A DNA stretch of 64,000 bases from Lichenostomus cassidix (taxonomy: Eukaryota; Chordata; Aves; Passeriformes; Meliphagidae). Of this stretch, positions 11,131 to 23,985 are shown piece by piece; position 1 is the first letter of the stretch; each line of letters starts with the position of its first letter. The notes beneath the pieces were generated by a model. That model was given only the letters and a program-made list of their open reading frames with translations. It was not told the DNA's origin and made no database searches. The position numbers and the translations under genes were made by a program. The stretch spans positions 434,001-498,000 of the forward strand of contig VLJF02000033.1 of assembly GCA_008360975.2 (NCBI GenBank), read 5' to 3'.

Positions 11131-13860
11131 TCAATAAATATAACTGCTTTTTATTCTCTTAATTTTGTCTAGCTTCTGTTTTAGGTAAGCCTGTCTAGGC
11201 ATCATCACCAGCTTCAAAAGGTGTTTCTTTATTTTCCCATTCATTCTTTCTACCCAACCTGAACTCTGGGGGTCCCATTGTATATGGAGGTCCCATTGTA
11301 TTCCTAAAGCCATAACTCCCTGAAGGATATTTCCCATAAAGTGAGTCCCCCTGTCTGAGTCTATTGCTTCCACAATCCTATATCTCAGAATTATTTATTA
11401 CAAAAATACCTTAATAACTGATGCAGGGGTTGCTGAAGCAGTCAGAAATGCTTCTGCCACCGTGTTAGCTGACATGCTGTTATCAGAAGATATTTAAGCC
11501 TTCCTGCTCAGGGCATTTCAGTAAAATTCACCTGGCATGGTTGGAAAGGATGTACAGCCCAAGGCCTCCTTCCCTGGCAAGTTTCTTTCTAACCTGGTTT
11601 TGGCTTTGGCACAAATCAAGCAACCTTCAACAGCTTGTTTTGGCAGAACAGAAAGACCCAAGGCAGGACATCTTGAGGAAGGCTTCTGCCAATCCTTGAG
11701 AGCCCCAGTGACTCCCTTCATGGAGTAGTTTTAATATTTGTAGGGCCAAAGCTTTTGGTATCCATTGTTTGCCATCCTTTGTAAACCAATTATCTCCTCT
11801 TTCCTCTGCCCCACTCTTTTTAATGATCTCCAGCTCCTCTGGTGGAAAAGACAGTTTCTCTGGCAATGTTTGAGCCACTGGGAGCAAAGGGAGGATCTTG
11901 GAGACCTCTGGCAAAAGTGTTACTTCCAGAGCCTCTTCCTGCAGCATTCCATGAGCTATTGCCTCCCCTGGGCACCTTGCCTGGTGTCCCCTAGCATGGA
12001 TTATTGCCACCCCTTGTGGTAAATTCACCACCTCCAATAGGTTAGTAATTCAGCTCTCAGTAGTGAACATTTTTCTCCTGCAGGTTAACAAAGCTCTTTC
12101 CTCCCACAGTTTTCCAAACCCATTGACCACCCCATGTGTGTGTTTAGAATCAGCACAAATGTTCACTATTTTCCCAATATAATTCCCAGGCTCTCACAAG
12201 TGCACACAGCTCTGCTGTGTGAACTGAGCCTGTAACCTCCCCCCTTCCTCTAATTCCCTTCCCTTATTAGCAGCATATCCTGTGACCCATTTCCCTTCTA
12301 CTGCCCTTGAAGACCCATCAATAATCCCATTTTCTCCCTGGGGCCAGGGGGTGTCTCATAGATCTGTCCTAGCCCAGGTCTGGAGCTCTGTCACTTGAAT
12401 GCACTCATGTGTTTCTTGCCAGCCCCCTGTCCAGGGCCATTCAAACAGGAGGTTGGGTTAAACCCTTCCCCTGTCCTCAATTCTAAATCTACTCCTGTTC
12501 CACTAAACAAATTTCCTACTGTAATAACCGAGCCCTGCTCATCCATTTAGAGGCTCTTTGAGTTAAGGAAATTTTAACTTGATGCCAGACTTGAACAATA
12601 ACAGATTCTGGCGTTGTCATTATTCAGGCCTCAGTTCCCATTAAAGCCATGGCTGCACAATTCTGCAGACAATGAGGCCACTCTCTGGCCATTGGGTTCA
12701 ACATTTGAGCACAAGGATTCCTTTGGCATGGCCCTGTTTAACATCCACATACAATTCAAATTCTTTTTCCCCTGTCTGGAAGGTCCATGGCAGGAGTCTC
12801 AGTTAATCTGCTTTGTAACACTTGAAAATTCTGCTTTCCTTCTGGTATCCATTATCTGTTTCTTGACTGGCAGGATATGAGTGTTACAGGGAGAGATCCC
12901 TGGCTCCAAAAGCTCTGCCTTTAGCAGGGAGTCAATAACAGGCTGTAACCCCTTCCTTGCCTCCTTGGAACAGGCTATTGCTTTTAGACACCACTAGTCC
13001 TGGTTGCTTGAAAGTAATTTGGAGAGGCTCCATAGCTACTTTTCCATATTTCCCTGGTGCTGCCCACACTTCTGGGTTCACTTCAGCATAAGCCTTCCCA
13101 GACATTTGACATGAAGTTACAGCAGCATTAGCCTCTGTATCACTTTTTATAATATTAATTTGCATTCCCATGTTTGCCATCAAATCCCTTCCCAGTAAGT
13201 TACAATAACAATTAGGAAAAACCAGAAATTGATGAATTTGAAACCTATACCCCACAGCTACTAATAGTGGTTGAATAAAACAGACCTGTTTGGTTTTCCC
13301 ACTTATTCCCTGAATATTCAAAGAACTTCTTGACAGTTTTCCCTCCTTTAGGTTTAAGATTCAGAGTGGATTGAGAGGCCCCTGTGTCTATCAGGAAGTG
13401 CCTCCTCTCGCTCCAGACCCACCCTGGATGTTCTCAAGGGCTCCAGTGTGGTGGGTCCCTGGTCTAATGGGAGCTCTGACACCACTACCAATCCATCTCC
13501 ATCAACGGGGGACTTCCTCCTGCTGAGGGTCCTCCTGTCTCTGCTTCCAGTGTCCTTGTGCCCTGCAGATGGAACCCTGCTTCCTTCCCAGGGCTGTTTG
13601 GGTCAGCTCTCCCCTGCTGAGGAGGGCAATGCCTGTGCCACATCCCTGTGGCTGACCCTGTCCCCTCGGTCCTGGGGCCCCCTTGGGCCCTGCAGTTCAT
13701 CCCTCAGGGGCTGCAGAAACTCTGCCATGGCCTTTGCCTTCACCTTGGCCTTTTCCTCATCCCTTCTTCCATTGCCCGGCTGTGCCTTTGTGACCAACTC
13801 CTCCAGGGGCTTATTCTGCTGCTCCTCCAGCCCTGCTCCCTGCCTGTGGGTGCTCATCCT
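11131..13860 (-). pseudogene. Decayed class I ERV gag-pro-pol, copy A
   Basis: Minus-strand remnant in the order nucleocapsid-like region (13485-13860), protease, reverse transcriptase start, RNase H and integrase. The protease active site reads LIDTGAS near 13370-13390 and the conserved LLGRD follows at about 13190. RT sequence starts at about 13080 (VWAAPGKYGK). RNase H ends and the integrase zinc region begins at 11627-12037 (VAIIHARGHQ). Integrase core with a normal SDRGTHF-type motif (here DSDRGTHF) lies at 11131-11373. The reading is split over several frames and most of the RT palm is lost, so no polyprotein is possible. Copy B at 50866-53603 has the same structure. Confidence 0.8.
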
Positions 13861-13899
13861 GTGACAGCTGCTGAACTTTGTGCAAAATCATTCATTCCT

Positions 13900-15030
13900 C
13901 CAGTGATCCAACCAAAATCCTTAAAAGAAAATCCTGATCCTTCCATGTATAATCCACATTTCCAGATATTCCTTCCTCCTCATGCTCACCCTCCCCTCCA
14001 TTCCCCTATCCCAGAGCTGCTCCCTGTCCTGCCGCAGTGTCCAAATGCAGCTCCCCCGGCAGGCAGGGCCGGCAGCTCCCTGGGCCAGGCAGGCGACTGG
14101 GGTGTCCTGCAGCCTCATGGGTGCCTGGGGCCACTGCCGGCCCTGCCTGGGGGTTGTTGGGGTCAGGCACTTGTCAGAGATTGAAATCGTTCATGCCTCA
14201 CACATAGATATAAAGTTTTACTCATTATAACAAAGAAGTGTATAAAGAAGCTACAATCAAAGAAGCCTCCCTGAAGGGGTCTTTGGACTGAGTCAAACTG
14301 CTGAGATTAGATAAAGGGAAACCTATTGTTCAGTCATCTCAGGCTGAGGGAAAGGAATGCATACACAAAGGCCAAAGGCACCAGCTGCTCTGGGAATCAT
14401 ACCTGGCTGAGTTTGGGGTGGGGGCAGAGCACAGCTCACAGAAGCCAGATTTGCACAAACTTCCCCCCAGCTGAGGAGGGAGGAGGAGGTTTGGGGTGTG
14501 TGGTGTAACCTCTGGTCTGAGGCAAAAAACACCGTTACAAACAAACAAAAAACACATTACACAAAACTCTGTTACACAAACTGCCCAGCTGTGGAACCCC
14601 CAACCCCACCGGCCTCATCCACGGGACTTTGACGTGAGAGGAGCTGAGGGGGAGTCACAATCCATCAAAGACCCCCCAAAGTGCTCCCCAGAGGCCTTGC
14701 AACACAGGAGTGCACGTGATGCAAGCAGAGTCTGCTGCTAGAGACTGTCCCCTCCCCCGGGGGACATGCCTGGACATTGCCCCTGGCCTGAGTGCATATT
14801 AACCCATGGGATTCTGTGCTTTCCAGGGGGACCATCACCACCAAGAAGACCAGCTGGAGAGGATCTACGCAACATTGTTGGGATCCATGGATGGTGATGT
14901 TTTCTTTCTCCCTCTTTCTGTCCCCCCCACCTCTTTTCCTACATCTCCTTTTCTCTCTTTTCCTTCCTCTCTCATATTTACTATTACATAAAACCCATAC
15001 TATTGACTAGCATATGGTCTCGTTTGCACC
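13900..15030. other. ERV-flanking noncoding region, duplicated
   Basis: This stretch and 53640-54800 are near-identical. Position upstream of the gag-like ORF on the minus strand suggests retroviral leader or gag sequence, but no matrix or capsid motif and no clear primer-binding site could be seen. Several short ORFs are shared by both copies. A pyrimidine-rich tract lies at 14900-14980. Confidence 0.4.
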
Positions 15031-15601
15031 TTAATTCAGGCAGAGTTATTTCCAAAGAACCTTAATAATTGGATCATAACAGCACTGCCCATCCCTGAGC
15101 CCCAGCTGCCCCACAGCCCCAGCCAGCCCTGCACCTCTGTGCCTGATTCTTCCGCTCCCCACCTTTTGCAGAAGGAGGAGTAGTGAGGGCAAGAGGAATG
15201 TGAGGAGTCACCACTTGGTTCTGCCACTCCCTGTATCTGCAGCTCTCCCCCACATCCAGCAGGTGACTGGGGAAGGGGATCCACAGCTTACAGAGGCTAA
15301 ATCGTGGTGCTTCTATAGTTTATTAGGCTAAATGTTGGTGGTTTAGTTTTTTGGTGGTGACCTGAATCTTTATATTTTGATGGGGCTTTTGGCTGAACCT
15401 GGATGTTTTGGGACTTTAGGGGCTGTGTCTTTATGTGTGGGAGTTTTTTGGGCTGCATCTTGGTGTTTTGGAGGTTTTTACAGACAAAAGATTTCTGCTG
15501 ACTTCCAGAGATGCACCTGGCATGAGGAAGCCCAAACCCAAGGTGCTCACTCTTTGTTTCTGCCCCCAAAGCAGGATTTCTCATTGCCAAGGCGTGGGCG
15601 G

Positions 15602-16343
<742 letters not shown>

Positions 16344-16654
16344 GGGAAGCCTTGCAAGTGCCCCAAGTGCAAGAAGAGCTTTGCATGCTGCTCCAACTCC
16401 AACCCCTGTTGGAAGATCTGCATTGGATGATCCCCAGTGACCCCACTGGGCAGAGCCCTGGTGATCCATGGTGCTGGTGATCTGTGTGGGGAACACACCT
16501 GGCTGGAGGCTCCACATCCTCCTGGCTCTCTGTGGACCCCTGGATGTTCTTGTGCAGGGGCAGGAACATCCATCACGATGCAGACTGATATCAGGAATTC
16601 CCACAGAAGGGCAGATTTGTTGATTTTTGACCCCAAAAGATCTCAGCCGCTCCA

Positions 16655-16740
16655 TCCAATCCTTTTCTCCTGTGGCATCAAGGAACACTGGATGGCCTTG
16701 GAGATCTTTTCCAACCTCAGTGATTCCATGATTCTGATTT
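16655..16740 (+). mobile_element. CR1 LINE 3' tail fragment (copy A)
   Basis: Short segment with the CR1 end pattern: TGGATGGCCTTGGAGATCTT, then TTCCAACCTCAGTGATTCC and ATTCTG. It lies just after the zinc-finger pseudogene and is shared with copy B at 56395-56480, so it predates the duplication. CR1 is the main LINE of birds. Confidence 0.6.
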
Positions 16741-17019
16741 CCTGTGGCCCATTTCCCCAGCAAAATGGTGATGGATTGGGGCAAAGACCAAGATTTTGGG
16801 GTGGAAACCTCCAAGAAGGGTTCCTCCCTCCCACCCAAGCACATGGATCCTCAGCCAGCACAGACATATAAGTCCTTTTCTTTCACCCTTGGTTTTCTTT
16901 TCATTTCTCTTCATCCCTTCCAAACACCTGAATTTGGGTTTAAAATTAAGACATTGTACTGAGACATGGGTGGGGACATGAGGGGTCACAGCCCTGGGTG
17001 GGGACATTGTGGGACTGAT

Positions 17020-17535
17020 GCCTTAAAGGCTGGTAAAATAAGAGGCAGACACAGCAGTATAGGGGAAAAAGGAAAGGGTATTCCCTTGGTTTTAATAGGA
17101 TCCCAGGTACACCCTCATCCCAGGTGGAATCACGCCGAGGAGCACACCATGTACAACACGGATACAATTTAATGGGCCTTACAAATTAGCCTAGCTACCT
17201 AAAATCGCCCAATAAGAAACCTAACAAATGAAGTAATTGTCCCCCTATTCTAATTAACCCCCCCTTAATGAGGCTACAGCTTAGTTTACAAAAACATGTT
17301 CCAGAGAGGAGGCTCTGTCCAAGGTTGGAGCCTCTAGTTCTGAGACAGTAGGGCTGTTTCGTCTTCCCAGAGAACCCCAAACTAGGCTAAGTATCAGAGT
17401 ACAAGGGTTATAGACATGTAGGGCTAAGGTACAGGGAGTGAAAGGTACAGGGCAAGGGGTATAAAAATGTATAAAAGCGTATAAAAAGGGTAAAAAGAAA
17501 AAAGACAAATCCCATCAGGCATCATTACCCCCCTT
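17020..17535 (-). mobile_element. Probable 3' LTR of minus-strand ERV (copy A)
   Basis: AT-rich, non-coding block downstream of the minus-strand integrase at 18.6-19.5 kb and repeated at 56765-57310. It lies where that element's 3' LTR would be. Exact TG...CA ends were not fixed, and the env region between appears deleted, so the LTR call rests on position and on its presence as a unit in both copies. Confidence 0.35.
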
Positions 17536-17548
17536 TTTAGACACTAAC

Positions 17549-18175
17549 TGTGGAGGTTTTACCTCCAAGTTGCCAGCCAGGCGGCCGGCCATGGGGGCAG
17601 GGACAGCCTGTGCTGTCTCACTCATGGTGACAGGGAGATCAGCCCATGAGCCCCTGTGGCAATGTATGCACCAGCTAAGAAGATCATTGGCCCAGGCTCC
17701 TGCCCCGCCCCTTCTCCATATATAGGTGCTTTCTAGACTGTTCCTCTTTGTTCCCCTCCTAAATTGTACACCATTGGTTGGTTTGAATTATGTATTCTCC
17801 CCTTCTATGTAATGATTGGTTGATACCCCTGTCCCTCTTCCCTACGGCTTTCCCGGTTGGCCTGCGTGCCAAACCACTCCCTCTCTCCTCCCCCTTAAAA
17901 CCCTATGCCACTGAGTGCTCAACGGCCATTTTGTCCCCGGAGCCATCTTGTCGCCTGGGGCCATCTTGCTGCCCGACACCAACTGCCGTCCACAGCTTGC
18001 AGCCTCTGGAGCTCCAGACCACGCGCCCACCTCCGCTTCTCCGCCCTGCCTCTCCTTCCCCGGACTTTCCTCGCTGCGCCTTACAATAAACCTCTGGAGA
18101 ACCGCAAACTGCTTGCTGTGCGTCCTTTTGCCGCCTCGCCCCCCAGCCTCCCCGCCTGTGTTTGCTACCACAACA
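17549..18175 (+). mobile_element. Solo ERV LTR with 6-bp target duplication
   Basis: A 627-bp LTR, TGTGGAGG...CACAACA, flanked by perfect ACTAAC repeats at 17543-17548 and 18176-18181. The paralogous site in copy B (about 57324-57335) has one ACTAAC and no insert. Inside are CCAAT-type motifs, TTAAAA (17895-17900) as the likely TATA equivalent and AATAAA at 18085-18090. A 6-bp duplication is typical of betaretroviral (ERVK-type) integration. Confidence 0.93.
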
Positions 18176-18559
18176 ACTAACAAGACTTTACCTTGTCTAG
18201 TCTCCACACTACTAACTACAGCACCGGTTTACATAACTAGCTATAGCAAAGGTAATAACTACAATACAAGTATTATAAATGCTTCTTTTACTCAGGCCCT
18301 GTTTGGTAACCATGAAGTGAGGGTGTGGAAGATATGGTCAAATTTCAAGGTGTAATTTCTGGAACCCACTTCATGTAGAATGTGAATCCCCTTCCCAATT
18401 TCTTGCAAACCTTTTTAATTTTCGATGGCCAGTTATCACATCTCTATCTAGAGGTGGTAACTGGGTGCAGATCTAGCAATTGCTCATATCACAAGCTCTG
18501 GATACATTTTGGATCACCATGTTGCGCAATTTTTGGCTAAGCCTTGAGTCATGGTTACC

Positions 18560-19590
18560 AATTGGGCAAATAACAGACATGTAAAGAACAATTTAAATTA
18601 CATTGTCTTGATTTGCATCAGTCTCTGTTTTCTCGACGGTCTTAGGGGCAGAAGCTTTCTTCACTCTGGAGTAGTGGATCCATGGTCTTTTCCCAGCAAC
18701 CTTTTTCAGCAGTGGGGAGGTCAGCAAAACTTGGAATGGTCCTTTCCACTTAGCTTGGAAGGGGTCGCTGGTCTACCAGTTTCCAGGCTGAAATGGGTGA
18801 GCAGGGGTGTCCAATCCTATAGCTTTGGACTGCACGACAAATCTCTGGAGCTTCTGCAAAGTGGAGCTTAAAGCTGTTAAGTATTTCTGTAAACCAATTT
18901 TTCCCCTCATGTGAATTTCCCCCGGGATATGTGGAACCTAATATGGTTTGCCATATAGGCTTTCATAGGGACTTACACTGTCCCTCAGTCCCTTCATAGG
19001 GACTTCCCAGTGTCCCACTGCCTTGGTTGTATGTGGGCCCTCAGTAAGGCCATAGGCAAAGCCTGAACCCATGTCATGGATGTTTCTTGACAGATCTTAC
19101 CAGTCTGGGCCTTGAGGGTTCCATTCATACATTCAACTTTGCCACTTGCTTGGGGCCTGTATGGTGTATGCAGGTCTCAAGTAAGTCCCAGAATCTTGCT
19201 AACTTCCCCGATCATGGTTGCAACAAAATGTGGTCCCCTCTCCGATGACATTCCCAAAGGAACCCCAAACCTTGGAATTATATACTTGAGCAAGGCTTTC
19301 ACTATTTCCTTTGCTGCATTGGTGCGACAGGGATAAGCTTCAGGCCATTCACGGAACATAACAACCAATAGCAATACATGTTTGTATCCTTCCAGCAAAA
19401 CCTATTTGCCAGTAATCTCCCGGGAGATGACCTGCCTTTGTCACTGCTAACACTACTCTCTAGCTTTTGTCAGGGTTGTTTTGGCAACAGGTTTTACACT
19501 CGCTTGTTATAGATTGCACAAGATCAGTCATTCCTCTCCCTATTACTACTTTCTTCAGATGTTTCCCCATGGCCTTGGGCCCGGCCGGGA
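18560..19590 (-). pseudogene. Decayed class I ERV integrase (copy A)
   Basis: Minus-strand integrase remnant. The zinc-binding Cys pair is near 19480 (SECKTCCQ), the core at 19177-19398 and the C-terminal part at 18570-18960. The central catalytic Asp is Glu (SSERGPHF). The reading is broken by frame changes and by a small internal duplication of CATAGGGACTT near 18965-19010 that copy B lacks. The partner at 57918-58502 keeps 194 codons open. Downstream env is not recognisable; sequence to 18182 is ERV-like but unassigned. Confidence 0.75.
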
Positions 19591-20095
19591 CCCCCGCTGT
19601 ATCCTTGCACTGATTTTGGGGGAGTTGTGTGTCCCCAGCCCTGCTGTCACTCTCACCCCACTGGGCTGCTCCCAGTGCTCCCAATAAAGCTTCCCAGTTG
19701 GCCCCAGTCGTGTTTATTGGGGGGCACTGGGGAGGGACTTGGGGGGACCCCGTGGAGGGGCTGTGATTTGGGGGCAGACCTGGTCCTGGGACGGATCGGG
19801 AATAGGGACCCCTGTGTGTCCCCAAGTGTCACCCCAATCTGGGGGGCCTTGGGAGGCAGCTAAACCCTGACATGGCACCCAGCAAACCCCAAAAGGCACT
19901 GAGACCCCTCTGAGCCACCCCAGCACCCCTAACGACCCCCAAACCCTATAGAAAAATAGCCCCGAAAAGGAAGCCCTGAGAAAATGAGCCAATCCAAGAA
20001 CAGCTGAGCAACCTTCAGCCAATCAGACTGCCTGGCGCGGATGACTCTCATGTTGCCAGGCAGACCCGCAGTTCCAAGCCCTTTTTGTATTGGGC
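19565..20095 (+). pseudogene. Orphan class II B 3' end (copy A)
   Basis: Inverted copy of the last exon, 3' UTR and 3' flank of the class II B gene at 22370-22850. Shared landmarks are CGGCCGGGACCCCC, GATTTTGGGGGAG, CCCTGCTGTCACT and the poly(A) region CCAATAAAGCTTCCCAG (AATAAA near 19683), followed by GGGGACACA and the CCAAT-containing flank. No upstream class II exon remains: the left side runs into ERV integrase sequence at about 19565. It shows that a plus-strand class II B gene once lay here and was cut by the ERV or by rearrangement. Confidence 0.7.
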
Positions 20096-20435
20096 TTTCC
20101 CATCACAGACCCCGCTGCTGCCCCACATAAAACGCACGACCTGAGTTTTACATAAAAAAAATGGGAGGAACAGGGTGGGGGCAGAGTGACAGCAGGGCTG
20201 AGGGGAACACAAACCCACAAGAGACACAGCCTGAGTACAGGGAGTAAATTTATTCCTCACTAACTCCCAGCAGCACAAAGAGAAGGGAAAGAAATCACCG
20301 CAACACGTTCCCCCTACCTGATGGGGATCACCAGGATTCTGCCCAATGGGGATCACTAGGGATCATCCAATGCAGATCTTCCCACAGCCAATGGACTTGG
20401 AGCAGCAATGAAGCTCTTCCTGCACTTGGGAAACC

Positions 20436-21176
20436 TCACTGGTGCCTCCGTTGGTGCCGAGTCAAGTGAGAGTTCGTATAGAAGCTCTTCCCACACTCCC
20501 CACACTCATAGGGTCTCTCCCCAGTGTGGATGCGCCGGTGGGTGAGGAGGTGGGAGTTGTCCTTGAAGCTCTTCTTGCAGTCAGGGCAGCGGAAGGGCCT
20601 CTCCTGGGTGTGAATGCGCTCATGGCGGAGGAGATGGGAGCTGGTCTGAAACTTCTTCCCACACTCTGGACAATCATAGGGCCTCTCCCCGGTGTGGATC
20701 TTCTTGTGCCGGACTAGATGGGAGCTCTGGCTGAAGCTCTTCCCACATTCCTTGCAATCATAGGGCTTTTCCCCAGTGTGGATCCTCTGGTGCAGCATCA
20801 GGTGTGACACCCAGCTGAAGCTCTTCTCACACTTCCCACATGCATAGGGCTTTTTCCCTGGGTGGATCACCTGGTGCTCGATCAGCTGAGATCTCCACCT
20901 GAAGCTCTTAACATACTTCCCACACTCGTAGGGTTTTTCCCCAGTGTGGATCACCTGGTGCTTGATCAGCTCAGATCTCTTCCTGAAGCTTTTCCCACAT
21001 TCCCCACACTTGTGGAGCTTCTCTCTGCCCTGAGGATTCTCCCCCAGCTGCAACCTCCAGCTGCATCTCTGTCTGCCTTCCCAGCACAGTGAGGCTATTT
21101 CCTCCTCGCAGCTCCCTGGGCTGCGTTTGCAGCTCCTCCTCGTGCAGCATCTCCAGGCCTTTTCCTCCTCCTCCAT
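20436..21176 (-). CDS. C2H2 zinc-finger protein, 7 fingers
   Basis: Probable nuclear DNA-binding protein of 246 residues on the minus strand. A 54-residue Arg/Cys-rich lead (start ATG at 21176) is followed by seven fingers. Finger 2 has lost its second zinc Cys (CGKY) and has a changed linker (HPGKKP), so it is probably unstructured. Poly(A) signal AATAAA on the minus strand at 20249-20254. A likely first coding exon (ATG-CCG-CAG then donor) is at 21920-21928. The CpG promoter module found in the 60 kb paralogue is missing: homology ends at about 22198 and class II B flank follows, so its promoter may be lost or changed. No KRAB or SCAN domain is seen. Confidence 0.75.
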   Translation of the reverse strand: MEEEEKAWRCCTRRSCKRSPGSCEEEIASLCWEGRQRCSWRLQLGENPQGREKLHKCGECGKSFRKRSELIKHQVIHTGEKPYECGKYVKSFRWRSQLIEHQVIHPGKKPYACGKCEKSFSWVSHLMLHQRIHTGEKPYDCKECGKSFSQSSHLVRHKKIHTGERPYDCPECGKKFQTSSHLLRHERIHTQERPFRCPDCKKSFKDNSHLLTHRRIHTGERPYECGECGKSFYTNSHLTRHQRRHQ

Positions 21177-21179
21177 CCT

Positions 21180-22198
21180 TCAACACCTTGGCAATGACAA
21201 ATCCTGCTCTGGGGGAAAAACAAGGGCTCAGCGCCTTGCCCTGGGGGTTCCTCCTGCCCAGCTCCAGCTCTGCAACTCTCCCAGGGGTTTGTGTCCATAA
21301 AAACCACAAACCACCACCATTCACCTCAAAACACTCCCAGGATTTTCCCCACTCTGCTCTTTTCACTTTGGCCTCCTAAGGGTCTCCCTTCCCTGCATTC
21401 ATGGGGCTCCCGTGGCTCCCGGGCTTCCCTATTTTCCAGGGTACTGCTTAGGGATGATGCGGGGGCTTTGGGGGTCCCAGGGGTACCTTCTCCCCTCATT
21501 CTCTGCTCCGCACTTCCAGGGATCCCAGGCTTTCCCCTTATCCACGCTCCCCCCTCTCCAGCCTGCCGGGGCTCCCCCAGCTCCGCCATCGCCCCTCTCC
21601 GCTCACCCCACTCCGGGGCTCCCGCCCTTCCCCTCCACCGCTCTCCCGGGGGGACCCCATGCCCCATGTCCCCCTCCCACCCCGACACCGGGCCATGCCC
21701 ACCTGCAGCCCCCAAAATATCCCCCAAAGGACCACTGGCGCCTCAGCTTTGGCCTTCTGCCACATCCAAACATTCTCCCCGCAGAATCACACCCTCCCAG
21801 CAACCCTTCACGAGATTTGGGGCTCAATCCCGGAAGCTGCGAGCTCCAAACACCCGCCCAGAAAAAACGCCGCTCGGGGACCCCCGAGACATTTGGGGCG
21901 ACTTCCTCCTCCCCCTCACCTGCGGCATGCGGGGCGACGATGCTCCCGGGACCGCGACAGACAAAGAGCTCCGCGCTTCTTCTGCTGCTCCTCCTCTTCC
22001 TCTCTCCAACCTCTTCCTGTTCCTCCTCTTCCTCTCTCCTCCTCCTCCCGCAGGTCCACCTCCTCGGATCTCCGGCCTTTCTCCCGCTCCTTCCTCATCC
22101 CTCCTCCTTCACCTCCATCCCTTCTCCTCCTCCCCCCAAGCCCAGCGCCCACCCTTTCCCCCCCTTTTCCCCACGCCGTCGCATCCCGCGGGAGGAGC
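21180..22198 (-). promoter_or_regulatory. 5' region of the 7-finger gene
   Basis: Minus-strand 5' flank shared with 60610-61640 (-) and 43770-44780 (+). It holds the short ATG-CCG-CAG exon with donor CAG|GTGAGG and a GC-rich, pyrimidine-rich (TCCTC-like) upstream exon. Long proline-rich ORFs on the plus strand are artefacts of this composition. It stops at a breakpoint after CATCCCGCGGG. Confidence 0.5.
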
Positions 22199-22714
22199 CG
22201 GGATGGAGCCGAGGCAGGTCGGGCTGGGGCAGCGCTGGGCTCCGGGCCAGGCCTGGGCGCCCCCCACGCGCCCCCTCCCCAAATTGGCCTGGCGGGAAGC
22301 GCTGGGGACGAGGGGGGGGCGCAGGTGGAGTTCAGGTGGGGAGCGCTGGGCGCTGCGGGTCTGCCTGGGAACTGGAGAGTCATCAGCGCCGCGAGCTCGG
22401 ATTGGATCATAATCGCTCAGCGCCTTCTCCCATTGGCTCATTTTCGCGGGGCTATTTTTGGGGGCTGTTTTTCTATGGGGTTTGGAGGTTCTGGGCGGCT
22501 CAGGGGGTCTCAGCGCCTCTTCTGGGTTTCGCTGTGTGCCGTGTTTTTGGGGTTCAGCTGCCTCCCAATGCCCCCAGAGCGGGGTGACACTTGGGGACAC
22601 ACATTCCCGATCCATCCCGGCATCAGGTGTGCTCCCTCCAATCACAGCCCCACCGCGGGGTCCCCCCAAGTCCCTCCCCAGTGCCCCTAAAGAAACGCGA
22701 CCGGAGCCAACTGG

Positions 22715-23985
22715 GAAGTTTTACTGGGAGCGCTGGGAGCAGCTAGGCGGGGTCACAGTGACAGCAGGGCTGGGGGGACAAACGACCCCCCCAAAATCAT
22801 CGTGGGGACAGAGCGGGGGGTCCCGGCCGGACCCGAGGCTACGGGGAGGAGCTGCGGCTGGCGGCGGCTCAGGAGCTCTGTGGGCAGAGAAAAGGGGGTG
22901 ACACCGGGTTGGGGGGCCCCGGGGGGAGCACAGCCGCTCCGAGGCAGGGGGGACACGACCCCCGGGACCTTTTCTCACCTTCTTGCGCAGGTAGAAGCCG
23001 AGCCCCAGCGCCAGGAAGACGAAGCCCAACACGAAGCCCCCGATCCCCGTCAGCATCTTGCTGCGGGCAGCGTCCGGCAGCATCTCTGGGGGGTCAGCAG
23101 GGCTCAGGACCCCCAAAAACCTCTCACCGACACCCCAAGCCCCTCCACACACCCTCCCAGTCGCCCCCAGCCCACCCAGGAGCCCCTGAAACCTCCTCCC
23201 AATCCATTCCCAGCCTCCCCAGGACACACCAAAGCCCCTCCCGTTCCTCTCAGCACCCCACAACCCCTCCCAGTTGCCCCCCACCGCCCCAGGACCACCA
23301 AACCCTCTCCCAGTCCCTTCCCAGCCCCACCAAGACTCACCAAGGTCCCTCCCAGTCTCTCCCCAGCACAACCAACCTCATTCCGACCTTTGCTTTTCCA
23401 TCCCAAATCTCCTTCCAGCCCCTCCAGCCTCACTCCAACTCCCTCCCAGTTCCCCCCAGCATCCCCAAACTCCCTCCCAGTGCCCACCAGCACCCCCAAA
23501 CTCCCTCCCAGTGCCCACCAGCACACCCAGAACCTCATGCCACCGTCCCCAACGTTCTTCCAACCCCTTCCCAGCCCTCCCACACCCCCAAGCCCCTCTC
23601 CCAGTATAAACTAGCCTCTCTCCACCTCCCTCCCAGTGCCCCCCAGCACAGCCCAATCCCCCTGCCAGCCCCCCCAGTGCCTCCCCTGCTCCCCCCGGCG
23701 CTGTGGGCTCTGGCCGTACCCCAGTGCCGCCTCAGGGGCTGCTCCAGGCTGACATGCTCCACCTGGCAGCTGTAGGTGACCCCGCGCCGGGGGGGCGTTT
23801 CCAGCAGCACCAGCAGCTGGTAGGTCCAGTCCCCGTTGGGGAGCAGGTCGGTGGCCACCACTTGCTCCGAGAGCTCCTGCTGGCCCTGGAACCACCTCAG
23901 CTGCACCTGCGCAGGGTAGAAATCCATCACGGGGCGGGTGGCTGGGTCGGGCTGGGAGCTCGAGGGCACCAGCGAGATGGACACG
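22715..23985 (-). pseudogene. MHC class II B remnant (beta-2, TM, tail)
   Basis: Minus strand. Exon 3 (23720-23985) encodes the beta-2 Ig domain (VMDFYP, LRWFQGQQEL, NGDWTYQLLV, YSCQVEHV); exon 4 (22979-23085) encodes the connecting piece and membrane span (SKMLTGIGGFVLGF..., ending RKK); exon 5 gives two residues and the stop TGA at 22869-22871. A poly(A)-like AGTAAA is at 22715-22720. Class II beta chains pair with alpha to present peptide. Here exons 1 and 2 (signal and peptide-binding beta-1) are absent from the 24.0-24.7 kb upstream sequence, exon 3 is shortened at its 5' end, and the first Ig Cys is lost (expected LLCSV, here TRPV). It is best called a pseudogene fragment, though beta-2 and TM frames remain open. 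Confidence 0.85.

Noticed and set aside
21291..22690. Overlapping proline/serine-rich ORFs of 343-391 codons on the plus strand
   Set aside because: They lie over CpG-rich 5' regions of a minus-strand zinc-finger gene; three frames are open at once, and no domain or splice context supports them. The same applies to 43396-44672 and 60516-62016.
22802..23775. Pro/Ser/Thr-rich ORFs of 270-288 codons opposite class II B
   Set aside because: Antisense of class II introns and exons, low complexity, no conserved motif.
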